A stretch of DNA of 64,000 bases from Papilionanthe hookeriana x Papilionanthe teres (GCA_022702705.1 CM040430.1:81860227-81924226), one strand, 5' to 3'; positions 44,732 through 58,495 are shown, counted from the first letter of the stretch. Numbers and translations: made by a program. Notes: a model not told the origin generated them from the sequence alone.

Positions 44732-47700
44732 TGTTGACCTCATTTTTGATGAGGTCTTCTCTTCCCTCTTTAGTGTTTAGGATCTAGCCTTAGGCTTTTC
44801 CTTTGACTATCTTAGAGGACTAGAATTGGGACACATCCCTTAGAAATTTAAACCACTTCTTGTCTCCCTGCAAACCCCATAAGCTTGATTGTAGACCCTT
44901 AATCACCTAGAGGGTTGAGATCAAATGTGGAGGTTTAAAGGATGAGTTCCTTATAGAACTCTTTGGCTTAGGACTACCACAGGTGGCACAGTGCGAGTGA
45001 GGGTTGACTTACACTCACTACACCCACACACTACACTCTCACACACAATCCAAATCCTAAAACCACACTATACCCAACTTAACTCCCCGACTCTTGTACG
45101 TAATTCATATGGATGGACCTTAACCCCTAAGCCCACGGTTAAGAGGGTTAGGAACAACATAGTGAATGCCTCCGATGAGTCCTCTCATAGCTCATATGGG
45201 CTTAATATGGCTTCATGGCTCAATCAAAATTATTCCATTTCACTTCACATTTGATGAATCTTCATTCTTCCAAAATTTCAATTTTTGACCCGGGACCCAC
45301 ACAATCAAACCTGCCAAAAGCCCTTGAAATTGCCTAGAATTTTCCAAAATCTCCAAATCACCCAAAATCCCTCAAAACCAATCCCAAACATTTCCACATC
45401 ACTCGAATTGATCATCCGTAGCCAAATATACCAAAATTTCCAAAAATACACTCTAAATCACGCTAAAAATACACTTTTGGCCAAACTTTTATAAATTCAA
45501 AAATTCACGAGAAAATTCCAAAAAATTCCAAAGATTCTCAATTTCATTTTGTTCAACTACACCATAGGCCAATTTTTCCAATTTACCCCACTTACGAAAC
45601 CCCGATTTGACCCATTTTTAACCTAAAGTGAACCCAATGTCGAACCAAATCGACGATTAACCCGATTTTGGTCCAATACAATTATAAACTTCGATTAAAT
45701 ATCCTGAATGTCAATTTAGACCAAATCCAAGCCCAATTTGATTGACATTTGAATCTCTTGTTTCACTTTTGACTTTAGAACTGCATTGGACCCATGACCC
45801 AAAACTTAGCCAAACTAGCCCGATTTAACTCGATTGACCCCAAACCTTTTCTAAACTTTCCCTAACATCCCCACAAACAAAACAATAATATGATTTACCC
45901 AAAATTTGAAACTAAACTCCACCCAAAATGAAACCTAAAGCCAAAATTCCACTTTTGGCCTAAACCCGAACCTAGCCCAAATGAGCCCGAATCCCGAAAT
46001 TAAGATGACCAAAGTTGAAAAACTCTTTGCTAGTACTCTATAAACATTTCCCAACATTAATTTTACATCAATTTCAACCCTAGCCCAACATTCGGCCCAA
46101 ATTAGCCCAAGTTGACCTATATTGGCCCCTTTACAAAAGAAGCCGAGCTCCAGACCCGATTCGAGCCCAGACCGCCTCGAATTTATTTCAAATTACTCAT
46201 GACACATCTCTAAACCAAACCCAACAATTATTTGGCTCAACCTTTTAAAAAATTCCCATCCATAAATTTATTTTAAAACCTAAAGCCCACTTCCTGAGCC
46301 TTCTTAAAATGCCCACTCCAAAATGATTCAAAAGCCCAAACTTCGATGCTAAAGCCCATATGACAAATTCTTCTCATCATACCACTTAATTTAAATCATC
46401 CCTAAGTTCTAATTAAGCCATCAAATTTTTCTAAATTAAGCCATATGCCAAATCTTATCAAATCACCCTAAATTACAAAATTCTAAAAACCTCTTTCATG
46501 AAAGTTGACTTAGCTTCTTCCAAGACGAGGTGAGCCATGAAGCCATGCATGAGCCACATGGGAGCCATGAGGGCTTTGGGCACCTCACCATACCCAAGAT
46601 AGGAAAGGAGGAGGCTCTTTCCATAATTTCTAAAAGTCATTAGCCTTAATCATGTCTCATTAAACACCGAGGATCTAATTTAAATATTCTTAAGAAGAGG
46701 ACCTCGCCACACCTTGACCTGCTAACCTAACTAATTCCTCGGCTAAAAGACCAAATCATAGGAAGGAGAACCCAACCCAAGATGCATGAGTTGACCAAAT
46801 TGAGCCAAATTAGCCATGGCCCCATTCCATTTTGTTCCGACCACTTACACTTAGCAGCTACCAATAGAATACACAAACCATTGCTACGACTCACATGAAC
46901 ACCGAGGTGACCCATACTGCCGGCCGGCCACTCTGGATCGCCAGAAAACACCACACGCTTAGAGCACCATGTGAGCCTAACATTGAAATTCTCCCCTGCT
47001 TGAGCTCGCCCCATGCCACGATGGCCACCATGGCTGTTCTTCTCTTCCCTGAGCAGGCCGATCCAGAGCCTTCGAGCCCCATAGAAGGCCCTCCGGCCTC
47101 TCTGACCCCAAGCCCCGCTCCTCTCGGCCATGGGAGAGGCTGAACAAAAACCATGAGGAAACTCTGCCAAAATCACTCCAGAGCTCTCCCCCACACTAGA
47201 GCACTTGATCCCCACTGAAATCCCCTGCCATTTCCTGCGTAGCGAGGCTCGATTTCGAGTTAAAATCCGAGCTAAAACCAGGACACTTCACCACGGTGAG
47301 TCGATCCCCAAATTGATTGGCTCTACACCTTCACCGGACGAGAGGAGAAGTTTCCCGGTAAAAGCCCCTTCACCGGAGCCGGCCATTGCTTCCGGCCTCA
47401 AGCTTTGTGATCGAGCGTAGTCACTTTTGTACGCTAGGAAATTCACCGGGCCGAGGGACTTCATACGGAGCTTGCCTTGGACCCAATCGAACGTGACACG
47501 ACTCTCGGATCGAAGCTTCACTTCTGCGAGCAAAGGTATGAACTCTCTCTTCTTCCCGAGCTTCGGAGATTCTTCATTTGATATGAATCGATTTCGATGC
47601 ATGTTTACGATATGGATGTGTTCGTCTCTTCGAAGACGAATCCATAGAAACATAAGAACACAAAAATCCGTTGAGAATCGAGTGAGTTCTTGGGGTTTTA

Positions 47701-50664
47701 GTGTGGACGGTCACGGGTGCACACCGGTCGTAGACGATGACCGGGAGCCGTCGGATCGAGCGTGTATCGAGCGGACGGTCGAGATCGGCCGGACGGCACG
47801 ATGGTACATGAACCGCGGGCCCCTGGAGACGGCGAGTCGGATGGCGGGGTCGAATAGGAATGTGCCGCGTGGGCGTTCGGAGCTGCCGAGGATTACGTGG
47901 CGTCGCGTGGATAAGTAGATAAATAGGGATTTTCTTATTTATTAAATTACCGGAACTTAGAAAATCCATAACTTTGTGTAGAAAAATCACAAAAATAAAA
48001 TAAAAATACCCTCTTGCTCAGTGAACAGAGGAGAATAATGTGGAAAAGAAATCAAGTAATTTCATTAAGTATTTTATTTTTAATGATTTATTTACTCTCT
48101 GCATTATTTTAGTTCTCCATGCACATAGACAATTCACCATGGCATGAGACCATAGGGGCTTTTAAAGCCTTTGAACTTGGGAACATTCCCTGAATTTTCC
48201 AAGGTCAGAGGCCATCCCTATGAGAAGTTATTGATTTTTCAATTGCATGTTACTGTTTTGAATATTTTAATTCCAATAATTATCATATTGAGAAATAAAT
48301 TCTAGGAAAATTTGGTGATGTTTCTTATGACTAGAGGAACCTAGGAAAAATAAGTTTTGAGTTAATTCACTTGGAATAACCCTAATTGGTCTAAATACCC
48401 AAAATTGAATTTTAATTAATTAGGGTTAACTACACATCAAATTGACTTAAAAACAATTCTCCACTAATCTTTAGGATTAGAGGAACATCTCATAAAAATT
48501 TGAAATCAATTGGACTTGATTAACCTCACCAAATGGGTTGATTAAGCCTCTTAAGCAAAATGGGTAAAATTAAACTTTAAAAATTCATAACTCACAAAAT
48601 ACTTTTCAAAAATTCACAAAAATGGTTTTGGAGCTTCTCTGATATCAGAGGAACTTAGGAAAATTAAAATTGTAATTTTCTAAAAAAGTTGATTTTTATC
48701 ATTATTTTAATATTTTTAATAATTAAAAAATAATAAAAATCATAAAAATATTAAAAATCACCAAAATGTCACATTTTGAATTCTAATTACTTAGGAACAA
48801 ACCAAATATTTTTCTTAAGTCCCTAGGATAAGATATTGAATTTTAAAGGCTTAATGTAATTTTTAATATTAAAAAATGTATTTTCCAACCTTTTCACTAA
48901 AATAATTCTAATAAATCAAAGAAAAATCAGAAAAATATAAAATTTGTTTCTTTGAACTCCTTCAGGTTAGAGAGATTTAAGAAAAATATAAAATCCATTT
49001 TTCAACTTTAATTTTATTTTAAAATTAATTAATACTCCAAAACTCAAAATAATTCTAATAAATAAAATATAATTCAAAAAAATTACCAAAATTGGTCCAA
49101 ATGGTCCTCTGGTCATTAGGAACATCCCATAATTTTCTTAAGGACAGAAACATTTTCTTGGCCATGTTATTGAATTTTCCTTGGAAATCCTATTTTCCAT
49201 TAAAAATAATTACATAAATAAATTAAATATATAAAAATCACATTTTCTCCTCTAATGTCTTAATTGACATGTGAGTGAGGTTACATAAAAATTTCAAGTT
49301 CATTTGAGCTTAATTTAGTGAGTTATAGAATTATTAAGCTTGAAGGGCAAAAAGGTAATTAAAAAAATTTCAACCTTTAATTAAAATTTTAGGATTAATT
49401 AAAAAGGGGAAGGTAAAATATTTGTTTTTAAACTGATTTTGGATGATTGAAACATAAATGATTGAGGGTAGAAACCTACTAACCATTTCAAAAATAATTA
49501 AAATAAACTTTAATTAATTAATTAATTGAAATTTGGGAAAATAATAGAAATTGGAATTATTAAAGTAGGGATATTATTAAGAGGATATTTATTCTTTAAT
49601 TTAAAAATCCCTAAATAAATCACTTCAATAACACTTAATTCTTAGTTAAAAAAAATCAAAATAATAATCCAAATTAAAATTAAACTAAAATTAAATTAAA
49701 TTAAAATTAAAATTAAATTAAAACTAAATTAAATTAAAATTAAATTGAAATTAAATTGAAATTAAATTAAAATTAAATTAAATTAAATTAAAATTAAATT
49801 AAATTAAATTAAATTAAATTAAATCAAATTAAATTAAAATTAAATTAAATTGAATTAAAGTTAGATTAAATTAAATTAAATTAAAATCATTTAACAACAA
49901 GCACCAAATGAAATCATTAAGAATTAAATCTAAAATAACTTGAACATTATTCCAAACTTAAACTAGCTTTTTATAATTAAGTCAAAATTAAAATTAAATC
50001 ATTAAGTTTAAATCATTAAAATACTTAATAAGTTGATTTACCCTTTTAAAGCTCCTATTATTATAACTCTTAAATGAGGCATCGAGCGAAGTATTACTTC
50101 ACTTATAGGATATTCGAATGTCCAGTTCAGTGACGAACGAAACTTAAACCCTTGGATGATTAATTCACTTGTATAATTAAATTCTCTTGGACTTAAAACA
50201 ATCCTAGAGGTATTGAAAATATGTTTAAGACTCGTCTTAAGCACTTCCTCAATATGATGGGATGTTTATAAGAACAATTGAACTTAATTGTTCTTTGAGT
50301 GAAGAAAATCATCCTTAAGCCAAAACACGAGAATCTAGACGTCATAAGAGACGACTAGCTATAGGATTAGGACTTTGGGAGACAACCAAAACCTTTCCCT
50401 TAGCTTTACTGAGGTACTTGTTGTAAATGTTTAAATGCCTTAACAAGTGTTTTAAGTGCGACTTGGGATGACGGGAAGACACTCCAGGTACGCTTTTATT
50501 TTATTGCAATTTACTTTTGTGCAATGCACTTTACTTTTCTTGCATGATAAACAAATTGTTGCATGAAAACCAAAACGCTTTAGGATAGTCCGTACATGAA
50601 ACGAAACTAAATTAAAAGTCGTACAAGATAAGAAATCACATGCTAAGGCATTCCAGAATATATC
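44732..50664 (+). mobile_element. D-family LTR, left arm (truncated at the palindrome centre)
   Basis: Sense LTR starting TGTTGACCTCAT, hence plus orientation, running toward the centre. Contains a TTGGG/CCCAA-rich part, a GC-rich part 46850-47920 that the copy at 19495-25723 mostly lacks, AT-rich stretch, (TTTAA)n tract and a CCTAATCC block near 50360. It ends where sequence equivalent to about 20868 of the D LTR abruptly joins the right arm. Inserted in B RNase H. No gene accepted. Confidence 0.85.
50424..50664. other. Spacer of the giant inverted repeat
   Basis: About 240 bp present once. It continues the left-arm LTR (matches the reverse complement of about 20868-21095), so the right arm lacks it. 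The junction lies near ATATATCTCAACAAGTACC. Confidence 0.75.
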
Positions 50665-53600
50665 TCAACAAGTACCTCAGGTAAAGCTAAGGGAAAGGTT
50701 TTGGTTGTCTCCCAAAGTCCTAATCCCATAGGCTAGTCGTCTCTTATGACGTCTAGATTCTCGTGTTTTAGCTTAAGGATGATTTTCTTCACTAAAGAAC
50801 AATTAAGTTCAATTGTTCTTATAAACATCCCATCATATCGAGGAAGTGCTTAAGACGAGTCTTAAACATATTTTCAATACCTCAGATTATTTTAAGTCCA
50901 ACAGAATTTAATTATACAAGTGAATTAATCATCCAAGTGGTTTAAGTTGCCTCGCGTTATAACTATGACATTTGAATATCCTATAAGCCAAGTAACACTT
51001 CGCTCGATGCCTCATTTAAGAGTTATAATAATAAGAGCTTTAAAAGGGTAAATCAACTTATTAAGTATTTTAATGATTTAAACTTAATGATTTAATTTTA
51101 ATTTTGACTTAATTATAAAAAGTTAGTTTAAGTTTGGAATAATGTTCAAGTTATTTTAGATTTAATTCTTAATGATTTCATTTGGGTTTGTTGTTAAATG
51201 ATTTTAATTTAATTTAATTTAATCTAACTTTAATTCAATTTAATTTAATTTTAATTTAATTTGATTTAATTTAATTTAATTTAATTTAATTTAATTTTAA
51301 TTTAATTTAATTTAATTTTAATTTAATTTCAATTTAATTTCAATTTAATTTTAATTTAATTTAGTTTTAATTTAATTTTAATTTTAATTTAATTTAATTT
51401 TAGTTTAATTTTAATTTGATTATTATTTTGATTTTTTTAACTAAGAATTAAGTGTTATCGAAGTGATTTATTTAGGGATTTTTAAATTAAAGAATAAATA
51501 TCCTCTTAATAATATCCCTACTTTAATAATTCCAATTTCTATTATTTTCCCAAATTTCAATTAATTAATTAATTAAAGTTTATTTTAATTATTTTTGAAA
51601 TGGTTAGTAGGTTTCTACCCTCAATCATTTATGTTTCAATCATCCAAAATCAGTTTAAAAACAAATATTTTACCTTCCCCTTTTTTAATTAATCCTAAAA
51701 TTTTAAATTAAAGGTTGAAATTTTTTTAATTACCTTTTTGCCCTTCAAGCTTAATAATTCTATAACTCACTAAATTAAGCTCAAATGAACTTGAAATTTT
51801 TATGTAACCTCACTCACATGTCAATTAAGACATTAGAGGAGAAAATGTGATTTTTATATATTTAATTTATTTATGTAATTATTTTTAATGGAAAATAGGG
51901 ATTTTCAAGGAAAATTCAATAACATGGCCAAGAAAATGTTTCTGTCCTTAAGAAAATTATGGGATGTTCCTAATGACCAGAGGACCATTTGGACCAATTT
52001 TGGTAATTTTTTTGAATTATATTTTATTTATTAGAATTATTTGGGTTTTGGAGTATTAATTAATTTTAAAATAAAATTAAAGTTGAAAAATGGATTTTAT
52101 ATTTTTCTTAAATCTCTCTAACCTAAGGAGTTCAAAGAAACAAATTTTATATTTTTCTAATTTTTCTTTGATTTATTAGAATTATTTTAGTGAAAAGGTT
52201 GGAAAATACATTTTTTAATATTAAAAATTACATTAAGCCTTTAAAATTCAATATCTTATCCTAGGGACTTAAGAAAAATATTTGGTTTATTCCTAAGTAA
52301 TTAGAATTTAAAATGTGACATTTTGGTGATTTTTTAATATTTTTTTTATTTTTATTATTTTTTAATTATTAAAAATATTAAAATAATGATAAAAATCAAC
52401 TTTTTTAGAAATTTACAATTTTAATTTTCCTAAGTTCCTCTGATATCAGAGAAGCTCCAAAACCATTTTTGTGAATTTTTGAAAAGTATTTTGTGAGTTA
52501 TGAATTTTTAAAGTTTAATTTTACACATTTTGCTTAAGAGGCTTAATCAATCCCTTTGGTGAAGTTAATCAAGTCCAATTGATTTCAAATTTTTATGAGA
52601 TGTTCCTCTAATCCTAAAGATCACTAGAGAATTGTTTTTAAGTCAATTTGATGTGTAGTTAATCTTAATTAATTAAAATTCAATTTTGGGTATTTAGACC
52701 AATTAGGGTTATTCCAAGTGAATTAACTCAAAACTTATTTTTCCTAGGTTCCTCTAGTCATAAGAAACATCACCAAATTTTCCTAGAATTTATTTCTCAA
52801 TATGATAATTATTGAATTAAAATATTCAAAACAGTAACATGCAATTGAAAAATCAATAACTTCTCATAGGATGGCCTCCGACCTTGGAAAATTTAGGGAA
52901 TGTTCCCAAGTTCGAAGGCTTTAAAAGCCACTATGGTCTCATGCCAAGCGTGAATTGTCTATGTGCATGGAGAATTAAAACAATGCAGAGAGTAAATAAA
53001 TCATTAAAAATAAAATACTTAATGAAATTACTTGATTTCTTTTCCACATTATTCTCTTCTGTTCACTGAGCAAGAGGGTAGTTTTATTTTATTTTTGTGA
53101 TTTTTCTACACAAAGTTATGGATTTTCTAAGTTCTGGTAATTTAATAAATAAGAAAAATCCCTATTTATCTACTTATCCACGCGGCGCCACGTAATCCTC
53201 GGCAGCTCCGAACGCCCACGCGGCACATTCCTATTCGACCCCACCATCTGACTCAGCGCTCCAGGGGCCCGCGGTTCATGTACCATCGCGCTGTCCGGCT
53301 CGATCTCGACCGTCCGCTCGATACACGCTCGATCCGACGGCTCCTGGTCATCGTCTACGACTGGTGTGCACCCGTGACCGTCCACACTAAAACCCTAAGA
53401 ACTCACTCGATTCTCAACGGATTTTTGTGTTCTTATGTTTCTATGGATTCGTCTTCGAAGAGACGAACACATCCATATGGTAAACATGCATTGAAATCGA
53501 TTCATATCAAATGAAGAATCTCCGAAGCTCGGGAAGAAGAGAGAGTTCATACCTTTGCTCGCAGAAGTGAAGCTTCGATCCGAGAGTCGTGTCACGTTCA

Positions 53601-56353
53601 ATTGGGTCAAGGCAAGCTCCGTGATGAAGTCCTTGGCCCGGTGAATTTCCTGGGTACAAAAGTGACTACGCTCGATCACAAAGCTTGAGGCCGGAAGCAA
53701 TGGCCGGCCCGGTGAAGGGGCTTTTACTGGGAAACTTCTCCTCTTGGTCCGGTGAAGGTGTAGAGCCAATCAATTTGGGGATCGACTCACCGTGGTGAAG
53801 TGTCCTGGCTTTAGCTTGGATTTTAACTCTGAAATCGAGCTCGCTACGCAGGAAATGGCAGGGGATTTCGCGTGGGGATCAAGTGCTCTAGTGTGGAGAG
53901 TCTGGAATGATTTTGGCAGAGTTTCCTCAAGGTTTTTGTTCAGCCTCTCCCATGGCCGAGAGGAGCGGGGCTTGGGTCAGAGAGGCCGGAGGGCCTTCTA
54001 TGGGGCCTGAAGGCTCTGGATCGGGCCTGCTGTGGGAAGAGAAGAACAGACCATGGTGCGTCATTGGGCATGGGGCGAGCTCAACAGGGGAGAATTTCAA
54101 TGTTAGGCTCACATGGTGCTCTAAGGTGTGGTGTTTTCTGGCGTATCAGGTGGCTGGCCGGCAGTATGGGTCACCTCGGATGTTCATGTGAGTCGTAGCA
54201 ATGGTTTGTGTATTCTATTGGTAGTTGCCAAGTGTAAGTGGTCGGAACAAAATGGAATGGGGCCATGGCTAATTTGGCTCAATTTGGTCAACTCTTGCGT
54301 ACTTGGGTTGGGTTCTCCTTCCTGTGATTTGGTTTTTTAGCCGAGGAATTAGTTAGGTTAGCAGGTCAAAGGTGGTGGCAGGTCCTCTTCTTAAGAATAT
54401 TTAAATTAGATTTGGGTTTAATGGAGACATGATTAAGGCTAATGACTTTTAGAAATTATGGAAAGAGCCTCCTCCTTTCCTATCTTGGGTATGGTGAGGT
54501 GCCCAAAGCCCTCATTGGCTCCCATGTGGCTCATGCATGGCTTCATGGCTACACTTCGTCTTGGAAGAAGCTAAGTCAACTTTCATGAAAGAGGTTTTTA
54601 GGAATTTTGCAATTTAGGGTGATTTGATAAGATTTGGCATATGGCTTAATTTAGAAAAATTTGATGGCTTAATTAGAACTTGCGGATGATTTAAATTAAG
54701 GGTATGATGAGAAGAATTTGTCATATGGGCTTTAGCATGAAGTTTGGGCTTTTGGAATCATTTTGGAGTGGGCATTTTAGGAAGGCCTAAGGAAGTGGGC
54801 TTTAGGTTTTAAAATAAATTTATGGATGGGAATTTTTTAAAAGGTTGAGCCAAATAATTGTTGGGTTTGGTTTAGAGATGTGTCATGAGTAATTTGAAAT
54901 AAATTCGAGGCGGCTTGGGTTCGAATTGGGCTGGAGCTCAGGCTTCTTTTGAAAGGGGCCAATATAGGTCAAATTGGGCTAATTTGGGCCGAATGTTGGG
55001 CTAGGGTTGAAATTGATGTAAAATTAATGTTGGGAAATGTTTATAGAGTACTTGACAAAGAGTTTTTCAACTTTGGTTGGGCTTTAATTTTGGGATTTGG
55101 GCTCATTTGGGTTAGGTTTGGGTTTAGGCCAAAAGTGGGAATTTTGGCTTTAGGTTTCATTTGGGTGGAGTTTAGTTTCAAATTTTGGGTAAATCATATT
55201 ATTGTTTTGTTTGTGGGGATGTTAGGGAAAGTTTAGAAAAGGTTTGGGGTCAATCGAGTTAAATCGGGTTAGTTTTGGCTAAGTTTTGGGTCATGGGTCC
55301 AGTGCTGTTAAAGTCAAAAGTGAAACAAGAGATTCAAATGTCAATCAAATTGGGCTTGGATTTGGTCTAAATTGACATTCAGGATATTTAATCGAAGTTT
55401 ATAATTGTATTGGACCAAAATCGGGTTAATCGTCGATTTGGTTCGACATTGGGTTCACTTTAGGTTAAAAATGGGTCAAATCGGGGTTTCGTAAGTGGGG
55501 TAAATTGGAAAAATTGGCCTATGGTGTAGTTGAACAAAATGAAATTGAGAATCTTTGGAATTTTTTGGAATTTTCTCGTGAATTTTTGAATTTATAAAAG
55601 TTTGGCCAAAAGTGTATTTTTAGCGTGATTTAGAGTGTATTTTTGGAAATTTTGGTATATTTGGCTATGGATGATCAATTCGAGTGATGTGGAAATGTTT
55701 GGGATTGGTTTTGAGGGATTTTGGGTGATTTGGAGATTTTGGAAAATTCTAGGCAATTTCAAGGGCTTTTGGCAGGTTTGATGGTGTGGGTCCCGGGGTC
55801 AGAATCGAAATTTTGGAAGAATGAAGATTCATCAAATGTGAGTGAAATGGAATAATTTTGATTGAGCCATGAAGCCATATTAAGCCCATATGAGCTATGA
55901 GAGGACTCATCGGAGGCATTCACCATGTTGTTCCTAACCCTCTTAGCCGTGGGCTTAGGGGTTAAGGTCCATCCATATGAATTACGTACAAAGAGTCGTG
56001 GAGTTAAGTTGAGTATAGTGTGGTTTTAGGATTTGGATTGTGTGTGAGAGTGTAGTGTGTGGGTGTAGTGAGTGTAAGTCAACCCTCACTCGCACTGTGC
56101 CACCTGTGGTAGTCCTAAGCCAAAGAGTTCTATAAGGAACTCATCCTTTAAACCTCCACATTCGATCTCAACCCCCAGGTGATTAAGGGTCTACAATCAA
56201 GCTTGTGGGGTTTGCAGGGAGACAAGAAGTGGTTTAAATTTCTAAGGGATGTGTCCCAATTCTAGTCCTCTAAGATAGTCAAAGGAAAAGCCTAAGGCTA
56301 GATCCTAAACACTAAAGAGGGAAGAGAAGACCTCATCAAAAATGAGGTCAACA
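50665..56353 (-). mobile_element. D-family LTR, right arm
   Basis: Inverted counterpart of 44732-50423; outer end GAGGTCAACA at 56353. CpG transitions and indels distinguish it from the left copy, for example around 53200-53340 versus 47730-47880. Its transcription sense is leftward, facing the left copy. Confidence 0.85.
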
Positions 56354-56700
56354 TACTGAAAAAGAGCTTTTAGCAATAGTATATGCCTTTGATAAATTTA
56401 GACCATATCTTCTTGGAACAAAATGTATCGTGCATACTGATCATTATGCTATTAAGTATTTAATGTCTAAAAAGGATGCTAAACCAAGATTGATCAGATG
56501 GGTTTTACTTTTGCAAGAATTTGATTTTGAAATTATGAACAGAAAAGGAACTGACAACCAAATTGCTGATCATTTATCAAGAATAAAAAATAATAATGAG
56601 AAGATTTATGAAGAAAAGATAAATGAGAAATTCCAGAATGAACAATTTTATGTCATTCAAGGATTACAAATGCCTTGGTAAGCAAATATAGTTAACTACT
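56354..56700 (+). pseudogene. RNase H tail of B, right arm
   Basis: TEKELLAIVYAFDKFRPYLL, HTDHYAIKYLMSKKDAKPRL, LLQEFDFEIMNRKGTDNQIA and DHLSRI. A stop follows MPW at 56681. N-terminal RNase H and RT are missing because the D LTR interrupts. Confidence 0.85.
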
Positions 56701-57960
56701 TAGTCAGCAAAATTTTACCTTATGGGATGAATAGTAAATACATTAAGAAATTCAAGAATAATCGTAAATCATATATTTGGGAAGAACCGCATTTATTTAA
56801 AATAGGAAGAGATTCTGTGATTTGAAGATGTGTACCTTATGAAGAAACTTTTGCAATTATTCAAAAATGTCACGAATCAGAATTTAGAGGACACTGTGGA
56901 GTTGATAAAACAACATTTAAAATTTTAAATTCTGGATTTTATTGGCCTACTTTATTTAAAGATGTTGGACATTATGTGAAAACTTGTGATCGATGTCAAA
57001 TAATGAGAAATATATCCAGAAAAGATGAAATGCCTCTAAAATTTATATTAGAAATCAAAATTTTCGATGTATGGGGTTTAGACTTTATGAGACCTTTCGT
57101 ACCATCATCTGGAAAAATTTATATTTTATTAACATGTTATTATATTTCAAAGTGGATCGAAGCTGTAGCTTTACCTAACTGTGATTCCAAAAGTGTTTCG
57201 AAATTTTTAAACAAGATGATTTTTACAAGATTTAGAATGCCTAGGATAATTATCACAGATGGGGAAAGTCATTTTAGAAATTTAAGAATTCAATCATTGT
57301 TGGAAAAATTCAGAATTAAACATAGAATTGCAACTCCTTATCATCCTCAAGCAAGTGGAATGACTGAAGTGTCAAACAGAGAAATTAAAAGAATATTAGA
57401 AAAGATCGTTAATCCTAAAAGAACTCGATCAGGTTAATAGACTTGTTTCTGCATTTTGGGCTTATAGAACAGCTTATAAGACACCTATCAGAATGTCACC
57501 TTATAAGTTAATTTATGGTAAACATTATCACTTACCTGTTGAACTTGAACATAAAGCTTATTGGGCGATAAAGGAGTTCAATTATAATTTGAATACTTCA
57601 GGAGGAAAACGATTATTACAAATGAATGAAATGGAAGAGATAAGAAATAAGTCTTATGAAAATGCAAGAATTTATAAGGAAAGAATGAAGAAATTGCATG
57701 AAAAAATGATTTCAAGGAAAATATTCGAGCCTGGACAAGAAGTATTATTATTTAATGCTCGTTTAAAACTTTTTCCTGGAAAATTAAAATCTAAATGGAT
57801 GGGACCATTTATAATTAAGAAAGTATACCCTTATGGAACTGTGGATATCAAAGATCCCAAACTGGAAAAGTATTTAAAGTTAACGGATTAAGACTGAAGC
57901 CTTATATAGGAGAATGAAATTAAATTATAAAGAGGCTTATGAGCTGAGTCTACCCGATTA
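56700..57960 (+). pseudogene. Integrase of B, right arm
   Basis: Zinc finger RCVPYEETFAIIQKCHESE, GHCGVDKTT, CDRCQIM. Core WGLDFMRPFVPSSGK (catalytic Asp kept, the following Gly is Arg), IIITDGESHFRN and HPQASGMTEVSNREIKRILE. Then LVSAFWAYRTAYKTPIRMSP after the shared deletion near 57435, AYWAIKEFNYNLNTSGGKRL, FEPGQEVLLFNARLKLFPGK and SKWMGPFIIKKVYPYGTVDI. A shift near 57885 precedes the final LKPYIGE. Best preserved integrase in the window. Confidence 0.9.
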
Positions 57961-57978
57961 ATTCAATTAATTAGGCAG

Positions 57979-58023
57979 GGCTGACGACGTTAAACCAAGC
58001 GCTTTGTGGGAGGCAACCCATAT
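57979..58023 (+). other. Conserved post-integrase box of B, right arm
   Basis: GGGCTGACGACGTTAAACCA then AGCGCTTTGTGGGAGGCAAC, closest to the F copy. Confidence 0.78.
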
Positions 58024-58349
58024 TTATTAGTGTGAGTTAAAGTATTGTTGTAAGGTTATGCCTTGGTCTTGACTAAATTTGTATATGAATTCTCTAAATA
58101 GAAGGCTAACAAGTCTGTATTGGCTTAAGCTAAACATTTTCTTGAAGTATATAGAATTTGGACTTGGACCACTCCATGACAAATGTGAGTAAAAAGGAGA
58201 TCAAGTTAACCTTTGTTTGTGATTGTTTGTGATTTGAATTTTTTGTAATTATGTTTGTGTGTTGATCATACCCGTTTATTAAACCTATTTTTACGACCGA
58301 AACTTGCAAAATTTGACGATAGGCGAATGGGAGTCGATCGAGGTTCCTG

Positions 58350-58442
58350 CACCTAGGCGCCAAAAGTTGGGGCCTAAGCGCCAGAATGGCCTGCATATCG
58401 AAGATCCGCCGCCTAGGCGCCAGATTCCGGCGCCTAAGCGTC
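58350..58442. repeat. B-family palindrome cluster before the short ORF, right arm
   Basis: Two pairs: CACCTAGGCGCC/GGGGCCTAAGCGCC and GCCTAGGCGCC, AGATTCC, GGCGCCTAAGCG. Confidence 0.87.
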
Positions 58443-58495
58443 ACAGTTACAGATCGTGGAAAAACTGAAATTCTTCAGTTTTTCACACGAAATCT

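Noticed and set aside
46727..47215. Longish open frames in the GC-rich part of the D-family LTR (also 47427-47918, 53395-53769, 53907-54191)
   Set aside because: They occur on both strands of the same stretch, are not kept intact between the two arms, match no family I know, and GC-rich sequence gives open frames by chance.
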